Below are positions 43,940 to 56,590 of a stretch of 64,000 bases of DNA, piece by piece. Below the pieces are notes generated by a model, which was not told the origin of the DNA, ran no database searches, and saw nothing but the letters and a program-made list of their open reading frames with translations. Numbering within the stretch: the stretch's first letter is position 1; every line of letters starts with the position of its first letter. The translations under genes and the position numbers were made by a program. Source of the DNA: Phaseolus vulgaris (Eukaryota > Streptophyta > Magnoliopsida > Fabales > Fabaceae); the NCBI RefSeq assembly GCF_000499845.2, contig NC_023756.2, positions 30,777,895 through 30,841,894 of the forward strand. Direction: 5' to 3'.

Positions 43940-46476
43940 GGATGGCCCTGAGGTGTTTCTTTCTGGCCGAATTAGAGCATCTGCCTCTTGCGAAACCTCC
44001 AGTTTATGTAATTGACTTCTCGTCTAGGATTGTCGAGCGACATCGGGTCGTCAATAGTGTTGATAACTTCTTAAACCCTACGCTTGTCCTGATTGCTCCT
44101 CTCAGGGCTTTCATTTCGTGGTTGAGTCCTCCTTACTAGGCTTTCATTTCGTCTCTTCCTCGTCGGACGCAGGTTGTCATCACGACAACGTGAATCTCCT
44201 CATCCCGACCGATCGTAGTGTTCTTTCTGTCCTCTAGAGGGATATCAACCCCTTTGTGGTGATCGATATGTATTAGTGTTGGTCTTAAAGAATTTGTGAA
44301 AAATTCCAGCTTGAATAAGTTTTTCTATTTTATCTTTCAATGTTTGACAACCTTCGGTGTATGGCCATAGTTGCAATGATATTGGCAATGTTTAGATGTA
44401 TCGACATTTCGTGAAGTCTGTGATTGCTTTAAGGTCGAGATCAATTCGGCTTGTAATGCTTCATCCAAAACTCTTCCTCGTGGGACTGTTAGAGGTATGT
44501 AACTATGGAACCGGGGTCCTGGATTCTCTCTAAAACGGTTAGTGTGACCTACTGCGGGACGATTACCTTTGTCTTTGTCTTTGTCTTTTCCTTTTTAATA
44601 ACCTTCCACTTGATGACTCCTTTAATAGTCGATGTGTTCTTCCATCTGCATGAATTTAGTTGCTCGATTCTTCAAGTCGTTCATATTTTTAGCTGGCTTT
44701 TGATTAGGCTTTCGGTGAATTGTCCCGGCCAGATGATCGAAACTAGATGATGCATTGCTATCTCTGGCATTAAGTTTTTGATGCCCATGCATACTTTGCT
44801 AAATCTATCCATGAATGCTCGCAAGGATTCTCCTTTTTCTTACTTCACCTTCAGGAGTCACATGGATGAGGTATGATGTGGTTGGCTAGTTGTGTATTGC
44901 ATGATAAACTTTGAAGTCAGAATCTTAAAGTTTCTAACGGAGTTAGGGGGAAGCTCGATGAACCAACCGAGCGGTCTGATGTGAGTTGATTTTAGGATTG
45001 CACATTTTAATTGGTTGCTCTTGTTTATGATGGTTGATTTTTTAGCAATGCAATGTGAGAACCCAAAGAAGATCCCCACTAGACACGAACTTAACCAAGT
45101 GGTTAAGTAAGTGTGAAGATTCACTTCTAGAGAGCAAAAGGAAAAACAAAATTGTATGGTGATTAAGATGAAAGGGCGGAAATTAAAGAACCATGGAAGT
45201 AAAGGATGAATAAAGATGACCACAAGGAAAAAACATAAACAAGAACAAAAATAAGTAACATAAATGGCGCAAGGAAGGATGGAAAAAGATGAGATGAATG
45301 ATGCTTATGGAGAATGGAGAGGATGAACACGTCAATTGGAGAGCTGGAAACTCCAAGATAAGTGAAGGAAGATCCGCCACTTGAAATGCTCACGCACTCA
45401 AGATAAGGCCCAAAATCATTTAGGAGACAAAACTCACTAATCACTGAAGTAGAGTTTCTTTGCTATATTCAAATCTAGGTCAAAATACATGAGGCAAGAC
45501 ACCCTATTTATAGGAACGGGTGCCTTGGTGGGCAAGATGGGTGAAGGGTAGAATTGACAAGGGAGAGGGGCGGCCTAGGGTTGTTGACCTTGGTCAAAAT
45601 CGCTCCTTAGACACATCTTCTAGAAAGTATGTTAAAAACCCTAATTCTAGGTGTCTTGTCTTGAAAAAATGGGCTCGACATAAGCCCATTTCGCTATGCA
45701 GACTCCCTTTTATGCTATGTGAACCTACTCTAGCCTATTTTTCTATTTGGACCCTCAAAGTGAGTCCAATTTATTTACAAACATGTTTTTGTCTTTTAAG
45801 AATACCAGAAGAAAGAACATTTGATGTTCTGGTCTATGTTCTTCTTCTGTTGAGGTCCTCCAGATATTTGATGGGGCCTTATCTTGATTGTTGAGATGAC
45901 TGATCACAATGTGAATTGTCTCTTAAGTCCTTGGTCATCTTTTCGGCTACTTGGATTGTATCATGGTCCATCCTAAAGGGAAGTAGGGAAGACCTTCCAC
46001 CATACTGCCTTGTTGGGAGTGAAGAAAGTCATTTGTGTCTTGAAGACGTTCAGATGCTCGTTCAGACCGGTGGAACCATCATAGAGTTTGATGGTTAATC
46101 CTTTCCACTTGGGAGGGAGCGGGGTGTCAATTATCTCATCTGTGAATGGGTGTCCTCTCGGTTCCTCCTTGTCATTTAGGGGAGAGGTATTTCTGGAACT
46201 TTGGTGAGTTTGATGAGTTTGATGCATTGACGGGTTTGTGGTGGTGCCTAAGATTGCTCTTCGCGTTCGCGCTCCTCAAGACGTTGTTGCAAGTTCTTAT
46301 TTTTCTCCTTCAAAAGGAACATCTCCTCTATGTCGGCGTCGTTCTTCTTCATTTTGTAACTGATTCGCGATTCCTTTCTTCCATAATTCCTCCATTTGTG
46401 CTTGGAGGGCCTAAATCATAACTATTTGCTCCTTTGCCATGCGGTCATTGTTAGCGTTATTCCTTGTTGAAACCAT
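43940..46476 (-). pseudogene. Tat element C: gag region, split by a solo LTR
   Basis: Gag start at 46474-46476 (MVSTRNNANNDRMAKEQI, then a stop). 45973-46227 encodes HPFTDEIIDTPLPPKWKGL, KLYDGSTGLNEHLNVFKTQM and KAVWWKVFPTSL. The sequence is then interrupted by the insert 44977-45963. It resumes at about 44970 with RPLGWFIELPPNSV, NFKILTSKF and SQPHHTSSM. 43940-44750 is the degraded C-terminal part, similar to 18150-18700. Homology ends near 43940, and pol is missing. Confidence 0.75.
44977..45963 (-). mobile_element. Probable solo LTR, family X copy 2 (987 bp)
   Basis: TGATGTGAG ... TTGTATCA with TGAT/ATCA ends, flanked by CGGTC (44972-44976) and TGGTC (45964-45968), 4 of 5 matching. Removing it rejoins the gag reading. 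The minus strand carries CCTATAAATAGG. Homologous to 40357-41302. Confidence 0.7.
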
Positions 46477-46503
46477 TGTTGTCGCTTCTGTCTCGGCCCC
46501 AAT

Positions 46504-47016
46504 TGTACTTGTATGGACTGAGGGGCCTAGATTGTACCTGTTGTTGGACGTATAATTGTTGATGTGTCGGTAGTCTCCCTGCTCCTTCAAGTCTCCTTCT
46601 TTCGATGCTGGTGCTCGGTCGGTCGGGGAGTTACCTACAAAAGGCACTATAACGCTCAAGTAAGTAATTGCTCTAAAGTGTATTATGATGAATGGGAAAA
46701 ATGTACCTTACTCCTCTCTCAAGAGCTCTATTTATAGTATTGGTTTATGGGCTTTGACCCTTAAGGGTTGAACATCGGTTGTTAACTGACATGCATAACG
46801 GTTCCTTAATATCAAGGAAGTGTATCTTTCGGTTTCATCAGTTTTATCTGTTATGTTGAAAATATTTTTCAGATATTTCGTAATGTATATTGACTCATTC
46901 AACGCTATTTGTAACTGTTGTTACTTATTGTATCCACTATGTATGTTTATATATTATTTGACTTGGACGGTCAGTTACCAAAGCCGAGACTGACTCGTTC
47001 GGTACCGACCCGTACA
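46504..47016 (-). mobile_element. LTR of Tat element C (5' LTR, 513 bp)
   Basis: TGTACTTGTATGGACTGAGG ... GGTACCGACCCGTACA, with TGTAC/GTACA ends. It is clearly related to but distinct from the copies at 590 and 19536. Gag starts 28 bp inside it. A TATA box lies at 46729-46736 on the minus strand. Confidence 0.88.
46729..46736 (-). promoter_or_regulatory. TATA box of the LTR promoter
   Basis: Minus-strand CTATAAATA within GAGCTCTATTTATAG. Confidence 0.55.
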
Positions 47017-47759
47017 GTCTTTTTTTTTTTTTCACAACAATATTGTCATACAAATGATATAATAATTATTGATTAAATTATGATTTTTGTTATATTTAAT
47101 TTGATTACGTCACTGAATAATGAAATATTTTTATTTTAAATTATATAGGATAAGTTAGACATTTGATATTTCTTGTTTTTATATTTTTTGTCTCATACTT
47201 TATATAAGTTTTTTTAGAAAATTACATTTGTCGAAATATATTAGTGTTTTTAATAGATATTGTTGTCTTATATTTCTTTTGTAACCCCTTAAATGGGATA
47301 GAAAATTATGTGTACAACAACATCAAATTTAGAATATGAAACAATTGCATAGACTTTGAAATTACAAGTCTTCACAAAATTTATATGAAGACAAATTAAA
47401 CATATGTCTTTCCATGTTTTTGGTAAAATGCCAATATTTTATGTAGGAATTTCTCAATATAGTTTTGTCTTTTGTCTTTTTGTCATGCAACTGTTAGAAA
47501 GAGCTAAAAATACTCTTAGGTACAACTAATATAACTTAAAAGGAGTTAAGAAGAGCAAAAGGTTTAATGTTTGAATTTTTTTTAAAATGTAAACAATTTA
47601 GTGGGACATTATTATAGGATTTTTTATGAAAGTTAGAAATGATGACAATAATAATAATGATAGAAAAATAATCTATCATATTAAAGTATATAAAATAAAA
47701 AGAATAAAAGATTTGCTGGTTAAAAAAAAGAATAAAAGATAATACATATTATACACATT
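47017..47759. other. Duplicated RLP-unit upstream DNA
   Basis: About 47030-47470 matches 2376-2810 and 21320-21730 (for example GACTTTGAAATTACAAGTC and the TTCACAAAATTTAT block). No gene. Confidence 0.65.
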
Positions 47760-49160
47760 GTTTTTGAAAGAGAAAAAATTCTTTCTTACTGTGAGGGCAC
47801 CCAGTATTGTTATCAACTCTTTTACGGAACAAGGATAATGAGAGTTTCTTAGAATATTTTTGCACCATTTTCTATGACGGGAATTGGAATGATGATAAAT
47901 GTGTATTCCATATGCAACTCTTAATTCACTTTTATAATTTTTTAAGAAAATAACTTTCATAAAAAATAAATAAATCACAATATATCTTTTAACTAAATAA
48001 ATAATAAAATAGTAACGGTTGCTAACAAACCAATAATAAAAACATGATATATTTAAAACATTTATTATTTTATATTAATAGAAAATTAATAACAAAATTA
48101 TAATACATATTTTGTTTTAAACATGAGCTCGGATATAGCTTTGATATGATCTAATAATCAGTTTATATCTAAGTTAATGTAAAAATTTCATACTAAGACT
48201 AATATTTATTATTAGTTATTAGTACTAACATTTATTATTATAAAGAGTGATAATTGAGTTACGTTGTGTGAATTGTTCTTGTGTGAGGACTGAGATAATG
48301 ATAACATCTGAACAATTGATTTTTTTCCTCTTTGATAGTTCTCTTCTTCATTTCATTTATCGTTCAGGCTTTAACTTTTGATCGGAGTGTACTTTCTAAA
48401 AATTTTCTAACACAAGTAAGTAATTGATATTTGGATGTAACAAATGTTGTAATAATGATATAACTTTATCTTAATTATTACGTCTATTTATAGTATCAGA
48501 CGGATAAATTAAAGCATGTGTCATTATTAACATTTGTATTACCTAATTTTCTGTACATTTTAACCATTACTAATCTGTGTTTTAGCTAACATATATTACC
48601 TTGTGTCGTTTTAATCGGTATCGATTACTGATACGTTTGGGAACCATTCCGTCTTTGACTGTACATAATTATTTTTATGAAAGTTAGAAATGATAATAAA
48701 CATAATAGTGACGTAGAACAAAAAATCTATCATATATTTAAATTGTATAAAATACATATTATACAGGTTGATTAATTAGTATTTAAAACAAAAAAAAAAT
48801 TTAATACTGAGTCCACACAATATTTGTTATTAAATCTTTAATGAAACAACATAATGACAGTTTCGTAGAATATTTTTGGACCATTTTCTATGAGAGGGAT
48901 TGGAGATGATGACAAATGTGTATTCAATATGCAACTCTTAAGTCACTTTTATAATGTTTTTAAGAAACTATTTTTATAAAAAATAAATAAATCACAATAT
49001 ATCTTTTTAACTAAATATATAGTAAGGGTTGCTAACAAATCAATTACAAAAACGTTAAATATTTTATTTCTAAATATATTACATTTATTCTTTTATGTTA
49101 ATAACAAATTAATAAAAAAGTTATAATATATAGTTTATTTTTAAATTAATGATGTAAAGA
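47760..49160. repeat. Direct duplication about 1 kb apart, with an LTR between
   Basis: About 47780-48150 and 48800-49160 are diverged copies. Shared blocks include AGAATATTTTTG.ACCATTTT, GTGTATTC.ATATGCAACTC and AAAATAAATAAATCACAATA. The same block occurs once at about 6954-7120. Between the copies lies the LTR relic 48274-48665. Confidence 0.7.
48274..48665 (-). mobile_element. Old Tat-like LTR relic (392 bp)
   Basis: TGTTCTTGTGTG ... CTTTGACTGTACA resembles the Tat LTR pattern (GGACTGAG, CAAGTAAGTAATTG, CTATTTATAGTAT, final GTACA). Strongly diverged and without a clear target duplication. Confidence 0.5.
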
Positions 49161-49953
49161 TTCCTCGTGTGTCCATACTAATACTAAAATTTATTATTAC
49201 TTACATTAGTGTCCAAAGATTTCTGAAAGATTTTAAAATATTTTGATATCCATTTTTTTATAGGATAATTGAGTTACTTTTACAATATGATAAAAACTAA
49301 CTTTCATCAAAATAAAAAAATCATAATATATCTTTGCGACTAAATATATAACAACATTTTTGTTAATTTTTAACACTAACCAATCAAGCAGAAAATTACA
49401 ATATATTTTATTTCTAGATACGTCTTAATCTGAATTACCTATAACTCTTAGAATTTGATGATGTCAAAGCTGTTTTAAAAGACGTCTTTTTAGCTCCATT
49501 ATACATTAAATAAGAGGTTTCAATTTAGAGGAATGATTCTTTTTTTAAAAATAATAATAGAAGTAGATACCTAAACCTTTGTATAGATATAAACATTTTT
49601 CAAATCTGTACGAACCTCTACCTTAAGCAAGTCTACTATGATTATTGTTTAGTTATGTATTTATTAAAATTTTAATTAGTTCACCTATGTGTTTTACCGT
49701 GAAAGCATGTAGTCCCACAAGTAAGTAATCCTGAAAGTTGGTTTTTGTAATATGTATAAAATGAATCTATTCCATGCGATCTATAAGGTTGTTAAAAGTC
49801 ACATCAAATTTGGAAAACTAAAATAATTGCACAGACTTTGATGCTGTTAGTATTCATACAAATTTTATATAAAAACAAATTAAGCTTCCGTTTCTCATGC
49901 TTTAGCAAAATTAAAGCATGTAGACTTTTCGCAATATGTAGATATTTATATTT
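49161..49953. other. Upstream region of RLP 2
   Basis: Non-coding; matches 7140-8240 before RLP 1. No other gene. Confidence 0.6.
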
Positions 49954-49960
49954 GTATAAG
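49954..49960 (+). promoter_or_regulatory. TATA box of RLP 2
   Basis: GTATAAG, at the place of GTATAAAAA in the other three copies and about 82 bp before the ATG. The change weakens the TATA match. Confidence 0.5.
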
Positions 49961-50036
49961 AGGCATAGGGTGTTAGAATATATCTCTTACATATACTTGA
50001 ACAGTTGTTTCATATCATATCAGCCACTACATAATA

Positions 50037-53000
50037 ATGTCTTCTTATTATCTTTATGCACTTCTTCTTCTGCTTTTGCTTTTCTTCCATGCTTCACCAT
50101 CCGTTCTCCCATTTCACAATACTTCAAATTTGAAGTGCAATCAGAGGGAGAGGCAGGAACTCCTCAACTTCAAACATGGCCTCATAGATAACTATGACAT
50201 GCTGTCTACATGGAGGAATGATGAGAACAATCAAGATTGTTGCAAATGGAAAGGTATTCAATGCAATCATCAAACACGTCATGTAACCATCCTTAGTCTT
50301 CCTGGTCAGTATCCTGATCAATATTTGAAAGGTGAAATCAATATCACTTTATTGTTTGCCTTGCAAAATATTCAACATTTGGATCTCAGCCACAACTTTT
50401 TTTTAGGGAGTCACATCCCTCAAGAGATGGGCTCACTTACCAACTTAAGATATCTCAGTCTCTCCTATTCTTTTTTTGGTGGGGGCATTCCTACCCAACT
50501 TGGAAACCTTACACATTTACTCTCTCTGGATCTAAGTTACAATTATCTTTTCCATGGAGAAATCCCTTATCAATTTGGACGCCTTACAAATTTAAGGTAT
50601 CTCAATCTCAGTTACAATTATCTAAACGGGGAACTCCCTTATCAACTTGCAAATTTGTCACAGTTGAGGTATCTTGATCTTGGAAGCAATTCATTTTCTG
50701 GAGCACTTCCTTTCCAGATTGGGAATCTTCCTTTCTTGCACACTCTTAGACTTGCTGGCAATTTTGATGTCAAACCTACGGATGCAGAATGGTTGTCTAA
50801 GCTCTATTACCTAACAAATCTTGCCTTGTATTATTTACATAATCTTGATTGGTTGCAAATGATTATTTTTCCAAACTTAAGAGAGTTCAGGCTAGTTGAT
50901 TGTTCTCTTTCAGATATCCATATACAATCCCTGTTTTATTCATATTCCAATTTCTCAACTTCTCTTACCATCCTTGATCTTTCTTCTAATATGCTCACAT
51001 CCTCAACATTTCAATTATTGTCAAACATTAGCCTTAATCTTCAGGAGCTTTATCTTTCTGATAATAACATTGTTTTGTCATCTCCTTTCCACTCAAATTT
51101 TCCTTCTCTAGTGATCCTTGACCTTTCTTATAATAATATGACATCATTGGTCTTTCAAACTGGTTTCAACTTCAGTTCAAAACTTCAAAATCTTCATTTG
51201 GAAAATTGTAATATCAGGGATGATAGTTTTCTGATGTCACCTATTTCAATCACAAATTCTTCATCTTCTCTCGCCTTCCTTGATCTTTCCTTCAATATGT
51301 TGAAATCATCATCCATATTTCATTGGCTCATCAACTCCACTACTAATCTTCGTATGCTTTACATTTATGGTAACTTGTTAGAAGGTCCCATTCCAGATGG
51401 ATTTGGGAAAGTAATGAACTCTCTTGAAATTCTTTCCCTCTCTGGTAACAAACTCCAAGGCGAGATTCCATCATTCTTTGGAAACATGTGCACATTGCAG
51501 ATTTTAGACCTCTCAGAAAACAAGTTGAGTGGAAAAATTTCTAACTTCTTTCAAAATTCTTCATGGTGCAATAAACACAGGTTGGAGGGTTTGTCTTTAT
51601 CTGATAACCAGATTACCGGCAGGCTACCTGCAAGCATTGGATTGCTATCTGAGTTGGAGGTTTTATCCTTGGATGGAAATCGCTTGGAGGGTGACATCAC
51701 CGAATCCCATCTTTCCAATTTTTCCAAATTATACATGTTAAGCTTATCAGATAACTCATTTTCTCTAAAATTTGGACCTACTTGGGTTCCTCCTTTCCAA
51801 CTATTAATTTTGGAACTAAGATCTTGTAATCTGGGCTCGACTTTTCCAAGTTGGCTTCAAACTCAAAGTTCCATAATTCTTCTAGATATTTCTAAGAGCA
51901 GGCTTAATGATTCCGTACCATACTGGTTTTGGAACAACTTGCAAAATATGGGAAAGTTAAATATGTCTTACAATAATCTCATTGGTGCAATTCCCAATAT
52001 ATCATTGAAGCTTCTTCACTAACCGTTTATATTTCTGCACTCAAATCAATTTGAAGGAAAAATTCCACCATTTTTACTACAAGCTTCGAAGCTCAAGCTC
52101 TCCAAAAACAAATTTTCAGATTTGTTTTCATTCTTATGTGATTGGAGCACAACTGCAAATTTGGCCTCTTTAGATTTATCAAACAATGAGATAAAGGGGA
52201 AACTCCCAAACTGTTGGAAATACGTTGATCGGTTACTGTTTCTTGATTTAAGCAACAATAAATTGGTAGGAAAGATTCCTGCGTCCATGGGCAGCCTTGT
52301 TAACTTGGAAGCCTTGGTCTTACGAAACAATAACCTAATGGGTGAATTAGCTTCCACTCTGAAGAATTGCAGCAATTTGATTACATTGGATGTGAGTGAA
52401 AATATATTGTCTGGTCCAATACCATCATGGATCGGAGAAAGTATGCAGCAATTGATAATCTAGAACATGCGAGGGAATTACTTCTATGGACATCTTCCAG
52501 TTAATCTCTGTTATTTGAAGCATATTCAATCGTTGGATCTTTCTAGGAATTACTTATCCAGAGGTATTCCAACGTGCTTAAAGAATTTGACTGCAATGTC
52601 TGAAAAGATCATCAATAGAAGTAAAACTCTAAATCAGATATATTGGTCTGGCAATCTTACTTACTATGAACCTTACCGTTCTTTTACGTCCAATTCTGAT
52701 AATTATACACTTAATATAACATGGATGTGGAAAGGTGTGGAACAGTGGTTTTCTGATCCAGAGTTACGGCTCAAGAGCATTGATCTTTCAAGTAATAGTT
52801 TAACAGGTGAAATACCGAAAGAGATTGGATATTTGGTTGGGCTAAATTCCTTGAATTTATCCAGAAATAATCTGAGAGGAGAAATTCCTTCTGGGATTGG
52901 GAATTTAAGTTCACTAGAGTCCCTTGACTTATCAAGAAATCATATAAGTGGAGGAATTCCTTCTTCTCTTTCTCAAATTGACGGTCTAGGCAAACTAGAC

Positions 53001-53423
53001 TTGTCATACAACTCTCTTTCTGGAAGAATCCCATCAGGAAGACATTTTGAAACCTTTGATGGCTCTAGTTTTAAAGGAAACAATGATCTTTGTGGAGAGC
53101 AAGTGATTAGAAGTTGTCCTGGAGATGGAGATGGAGATGGAGATGAAAGAAGAGAAAAGGTTGGAGAAGGTGAAGATATGAATGGTGATGAAGAGAGTGA
53201 TTGGTACGAGGCATTGTACATAAGCATGGGGATAGGATACTTCACTGGATTTTGGGGCTTATTAGGGCCAATACTACTTTCACGTTCTTTCAGAAATGCT
53301 TATCTCAACTTCCTAAACAGATTCATAGACTGTATGTATGAACAATGTGCCAGGTGCCAGGTGTTGTTGACTGCAAGAAAAAGGTATGTTAATCAAATAT
53401 ATCAATATTTCCTTCACAAATGA
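50037..53423 (+). pseudogene. LRR receptor-like protein 2 (RLP), one frame with two stop codons
   Basis: ATG at 50037 gives MSSYYLYALLLLLLLFFH, a clear signal peptide (about residues 1-26), then the N-terminal LRR cap with CNQRERQELLNFKHGL and DCCKWKGIQC. About 30 LRRs (LxxLxLSxNxLxGxIP) follow. A non-LRR island lies at about 850-915 (ending near WMWKGVEQW), then the last four LRRs, a cap with LCGEQVIRSC and an acidic stretch (GDGDGDGDERR..GEGED). One membrane helix is at about 1059-1083 (ALYISMGIGYFTGFWGLLG), with a short tail to 1128. This is the RLP type that lacks a kinase and usually works with partner kinases at the plasma membrane. Two stops, TAA at codon 662 (52020-52022) and TAG at codon 809 (52461-52463), lie in one otherwise open frame; RLP 1 has sense codons at both. 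As it stands it could only make a secreted 661-residue LRR protein. Single exon. Confidence 0.9.
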
Positions 53424-56260
53424 AGTGGAATACATACTTTAAACAGAAAGCTGCAATTAAATGTAATCCAATTGTTAGGAGTAGTATTGAATTTTGTTCA
53501 TCCTCGCTAAACATATGCAGTAATTATCCCTTACTATAACGCTTATTGCTTCAACTGGAGTGTAACTTAGAGGGAAAAAAAAGAAAAAAATATAGCTTAT
53601 ATGATTGAAGTGTGTTTAATTTTATAATCTAAAGGTCAAATAATTATTTGCATCAAATTATGTAACTTATTTTATCAGGTGATATTTTTTTTTTTTACGT
53701 TAACAGAAGAATGATGAATTTTTCATAATTAAGATTTTAAATTTGATTAAATTTTATTTGGTTAGTAAAAAATATTATTAAAAATTTAATTTATTATCAT
53801 ATTAAATGATTTAGTAAAAATAATATATTTTTTTAGAAAAATATTTTATTTTTATTTGAAAAAAAAACTCATATTTTCATGAGAATGTTTGTAAAATGAA
53901 TATCATCCATCTATTGACAGTTTTTTTGATAAAACATTTATTCTTATTTTACAATATGTAGTGTGAAGATATTAAGATTTTTTTAATCTTCTTTTATATA
54001 TATAAAGTCATTTAATATTAGTTTTTTGGTATTAAGATCTCATATATATATATATATTAGAAACATATTAGAGATTGATAATTTAATTTTGAGATTTATA
54101 TTTCTTTATATAAGTGTTCTCTCTTTCTCTTTCTCTCTCTATTTATATATATTTGTTTCTTCACTTTCAGTATTTTTCTTTTTGCATTTACGTGTTGCTC
54201 ACTTAGTACTGATAAAAAAAATGTTTCGCTCAGTACAAACATAATATGCGTAGACATTGGGAAAAGATAATAAATATGTGATGGTTGCGATATGACATAT
54301 TTCTCTTATTTTTTTAATAATTAAATCGTATTTTTTATAGTTTGACTATTATTATTATAAAATATAACTTAATAAGGAAGATCATAAGAAATTGGTGATT
54401 TTAATTCTTAACTTAACGAGCAAGTTACGTGGTTGAAACTTCTTGTCATTTAAAAACTAGTGATATTAATGGGAATATAGATATGATTTATCTTACATGA
54501 ATTTTACCCTCAAAGGTAATGCTTAGTATAATTTATTGAAACAGTTGCAGTTTAATTATGTGTGGAATTCGGAGAAGGGGAGTTTAATTACATTCATTTT
54601 TACAATTTCACCTAGAAAAATATAATTCCGTCTTTATTTATCTTGTAATAAACCACATTAATGGTTGTACAAAAATTGCAGGTTATTTGTGCTACGCACT
54701 TCTGATTGATCTGGGATGAATGAAGGCATCATTGGTTGCCATAGGAGTGAAGGATAGTTATTTAGTATTTTGTAGTAAATAATGTCTTTCAAAATCTTAT
54801 TTCCAGATTATGATTTGATTCAGTTATTTTGCATAATACATTTTGTAACGTTGTTTCGTTCTGATTCAATACCTTAGAATTGTAAGATCCTAATGTGATC
54901 AGTTTATATTTTATTTTCAACCACACTTTTGCTAGTTTTCATATTATGATTGAAGATACCCACTTGTTTCTAGTTAATGGCCTTATCTGTATGTTTTGCC
55001 ATTTTTAAAAATATATTTCTGCATTTAAATGGGAGAGAAATGCAATCACATCCAATTTGGAAAGTTAAACAATTGAAGAAGCCTTTATGATTGTTAGTAT
55101 TTGTAGCAGTTTTATTTCAAGGCAAATTAAGTTTACTTTTTCATGATTTGACAAATTATGTAGACTGTTTTTAATATTGTGTCCTCCTTTTGCTTTGTAA
55201 TTGTTAAAAGTAATTATAAGTACTCCTTTGTAAACCTAGGTAAGACCATATTTATTTGAGTTTAAGAATTTAAATTGAGCGTAAAATGAAAATGTGTTTG
55301 TGAAAAAAAAAATATAGATTAAAATTTAAAATATTTCATTATTCGTTTATTATAAAATAGTATCGTTTATGGAAAATCAAATCATCTAGCATCCTCTTTT
55401 TCTCTTGGTTCACGTGTGTGAGAGTTTTCTACTCCTAACGTTTGATCACTTGATGAATAGATAGTATCCTCTTTTTGTTTAGTAATTGTGAGAAAGAATT
55501 AGAAATACTCCAATGTAAAAACTATGTAAGACCTTGTTCATTTCAGTTCAAAGAATAGGATTTAAATTAAGGGAAAAATTAAAATATATTTTGAAAAAAA
55601 TTATAAAAAAATTTAAAGTATTCCATTATTTATTTATTATAAAATATTATATCTCTAAAATATTAAATCATGAAAGTGGTGATTTACTGTTACACATGAT
55701 GATTATTGATATAACTACACGTTAATTATGTCAATAATCTCATAAAAAATAAGATCTTTTAAAATAAAGTGGTTTCTTGATGCATAACTATAACACACAC
55801 TTACATATAAAAAAAGTACATATAAAAAAGGGACAATAATTAGATATACATGTTCATTTATAATTAAACGCATTATTTAATATTATAAAATTGTTCTTAT
55901 TTTTAAGCAAAAGTTAATAATTAAATAAAAAATATCTACAATATAAATATATTAAATATGCCTATATTGATAAATATTTTGATGTAATAATAAGGTTAAA
56001 TGTAACATTTAAAGTTCTACATCTTATAAAAAATAAAAATAAAGTCTACAGCATCTTAATATCTTCATTATTCGACGAGATGAGTTATTTAATAATTAAA
56101 ATTTTAAAATTTGACTTGATCAATAAAAATTAAAATTTCATAATAAAAATTAAAATTTCACAATTAGGGTGTTTTGAGTTAATTTTATATAATCTCTATC
56201 AATACATTCATAGATATATTATGTACATTGTTTCATCACATAATATTATTTCATTATTGA
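53424..56260. other. RLP 2 downstream DNA
   Basis: No gene. From about 53930 to 56220 it matches 11520-13150 downstream of RLP 1. Contains a (TA)n run near 54042 and a CT-rich run at 54118-54140. The open frames at 54026 and 55534 are low-complexity chance frames. Confidence 0.6.
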
Positions 56261-56563
56261 TGTGTACTTAAGTACAAGGAGACATACAGTGATACTAGGC
56301 CCACATCTTCAAGATCCATAAGAAAAACATCAAAGTCCACAGAAGCATTAACGGTCATATCTAAGGGAAAATCTTATGGTTATATCTTTCTGATATTAGA
56401 GGAAACAATTGTTTTATAGGGATTGACTTACAATAATTTTTAGGGTCTTTATAAGACATTTCTATGTAATAGAAAAGACAAAGTTAATTTTCATTTTCTA
56501 GACTATTCCTTCCTTTGCATATTTTTATACCTTTAACCCTTCATCCCCTAAAGCGCCGTAACA
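56261..56563 (+). mobile_element. Probable LTR of a plus-strand gypsy element
   Basis: TGTGTACTTAAGTACAAGG ... GCGCCGTAACA (303 bp), followed at once by ACTTAGTGCTTTCATTGAC, a primer-region pattern common in plant gypsy elements, and then by gag. The second LTR is not found. Confidence 0.55.
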
Positions 56564-56590
56564 ACTTAGTGCTTTCATTGACCTACCTCC

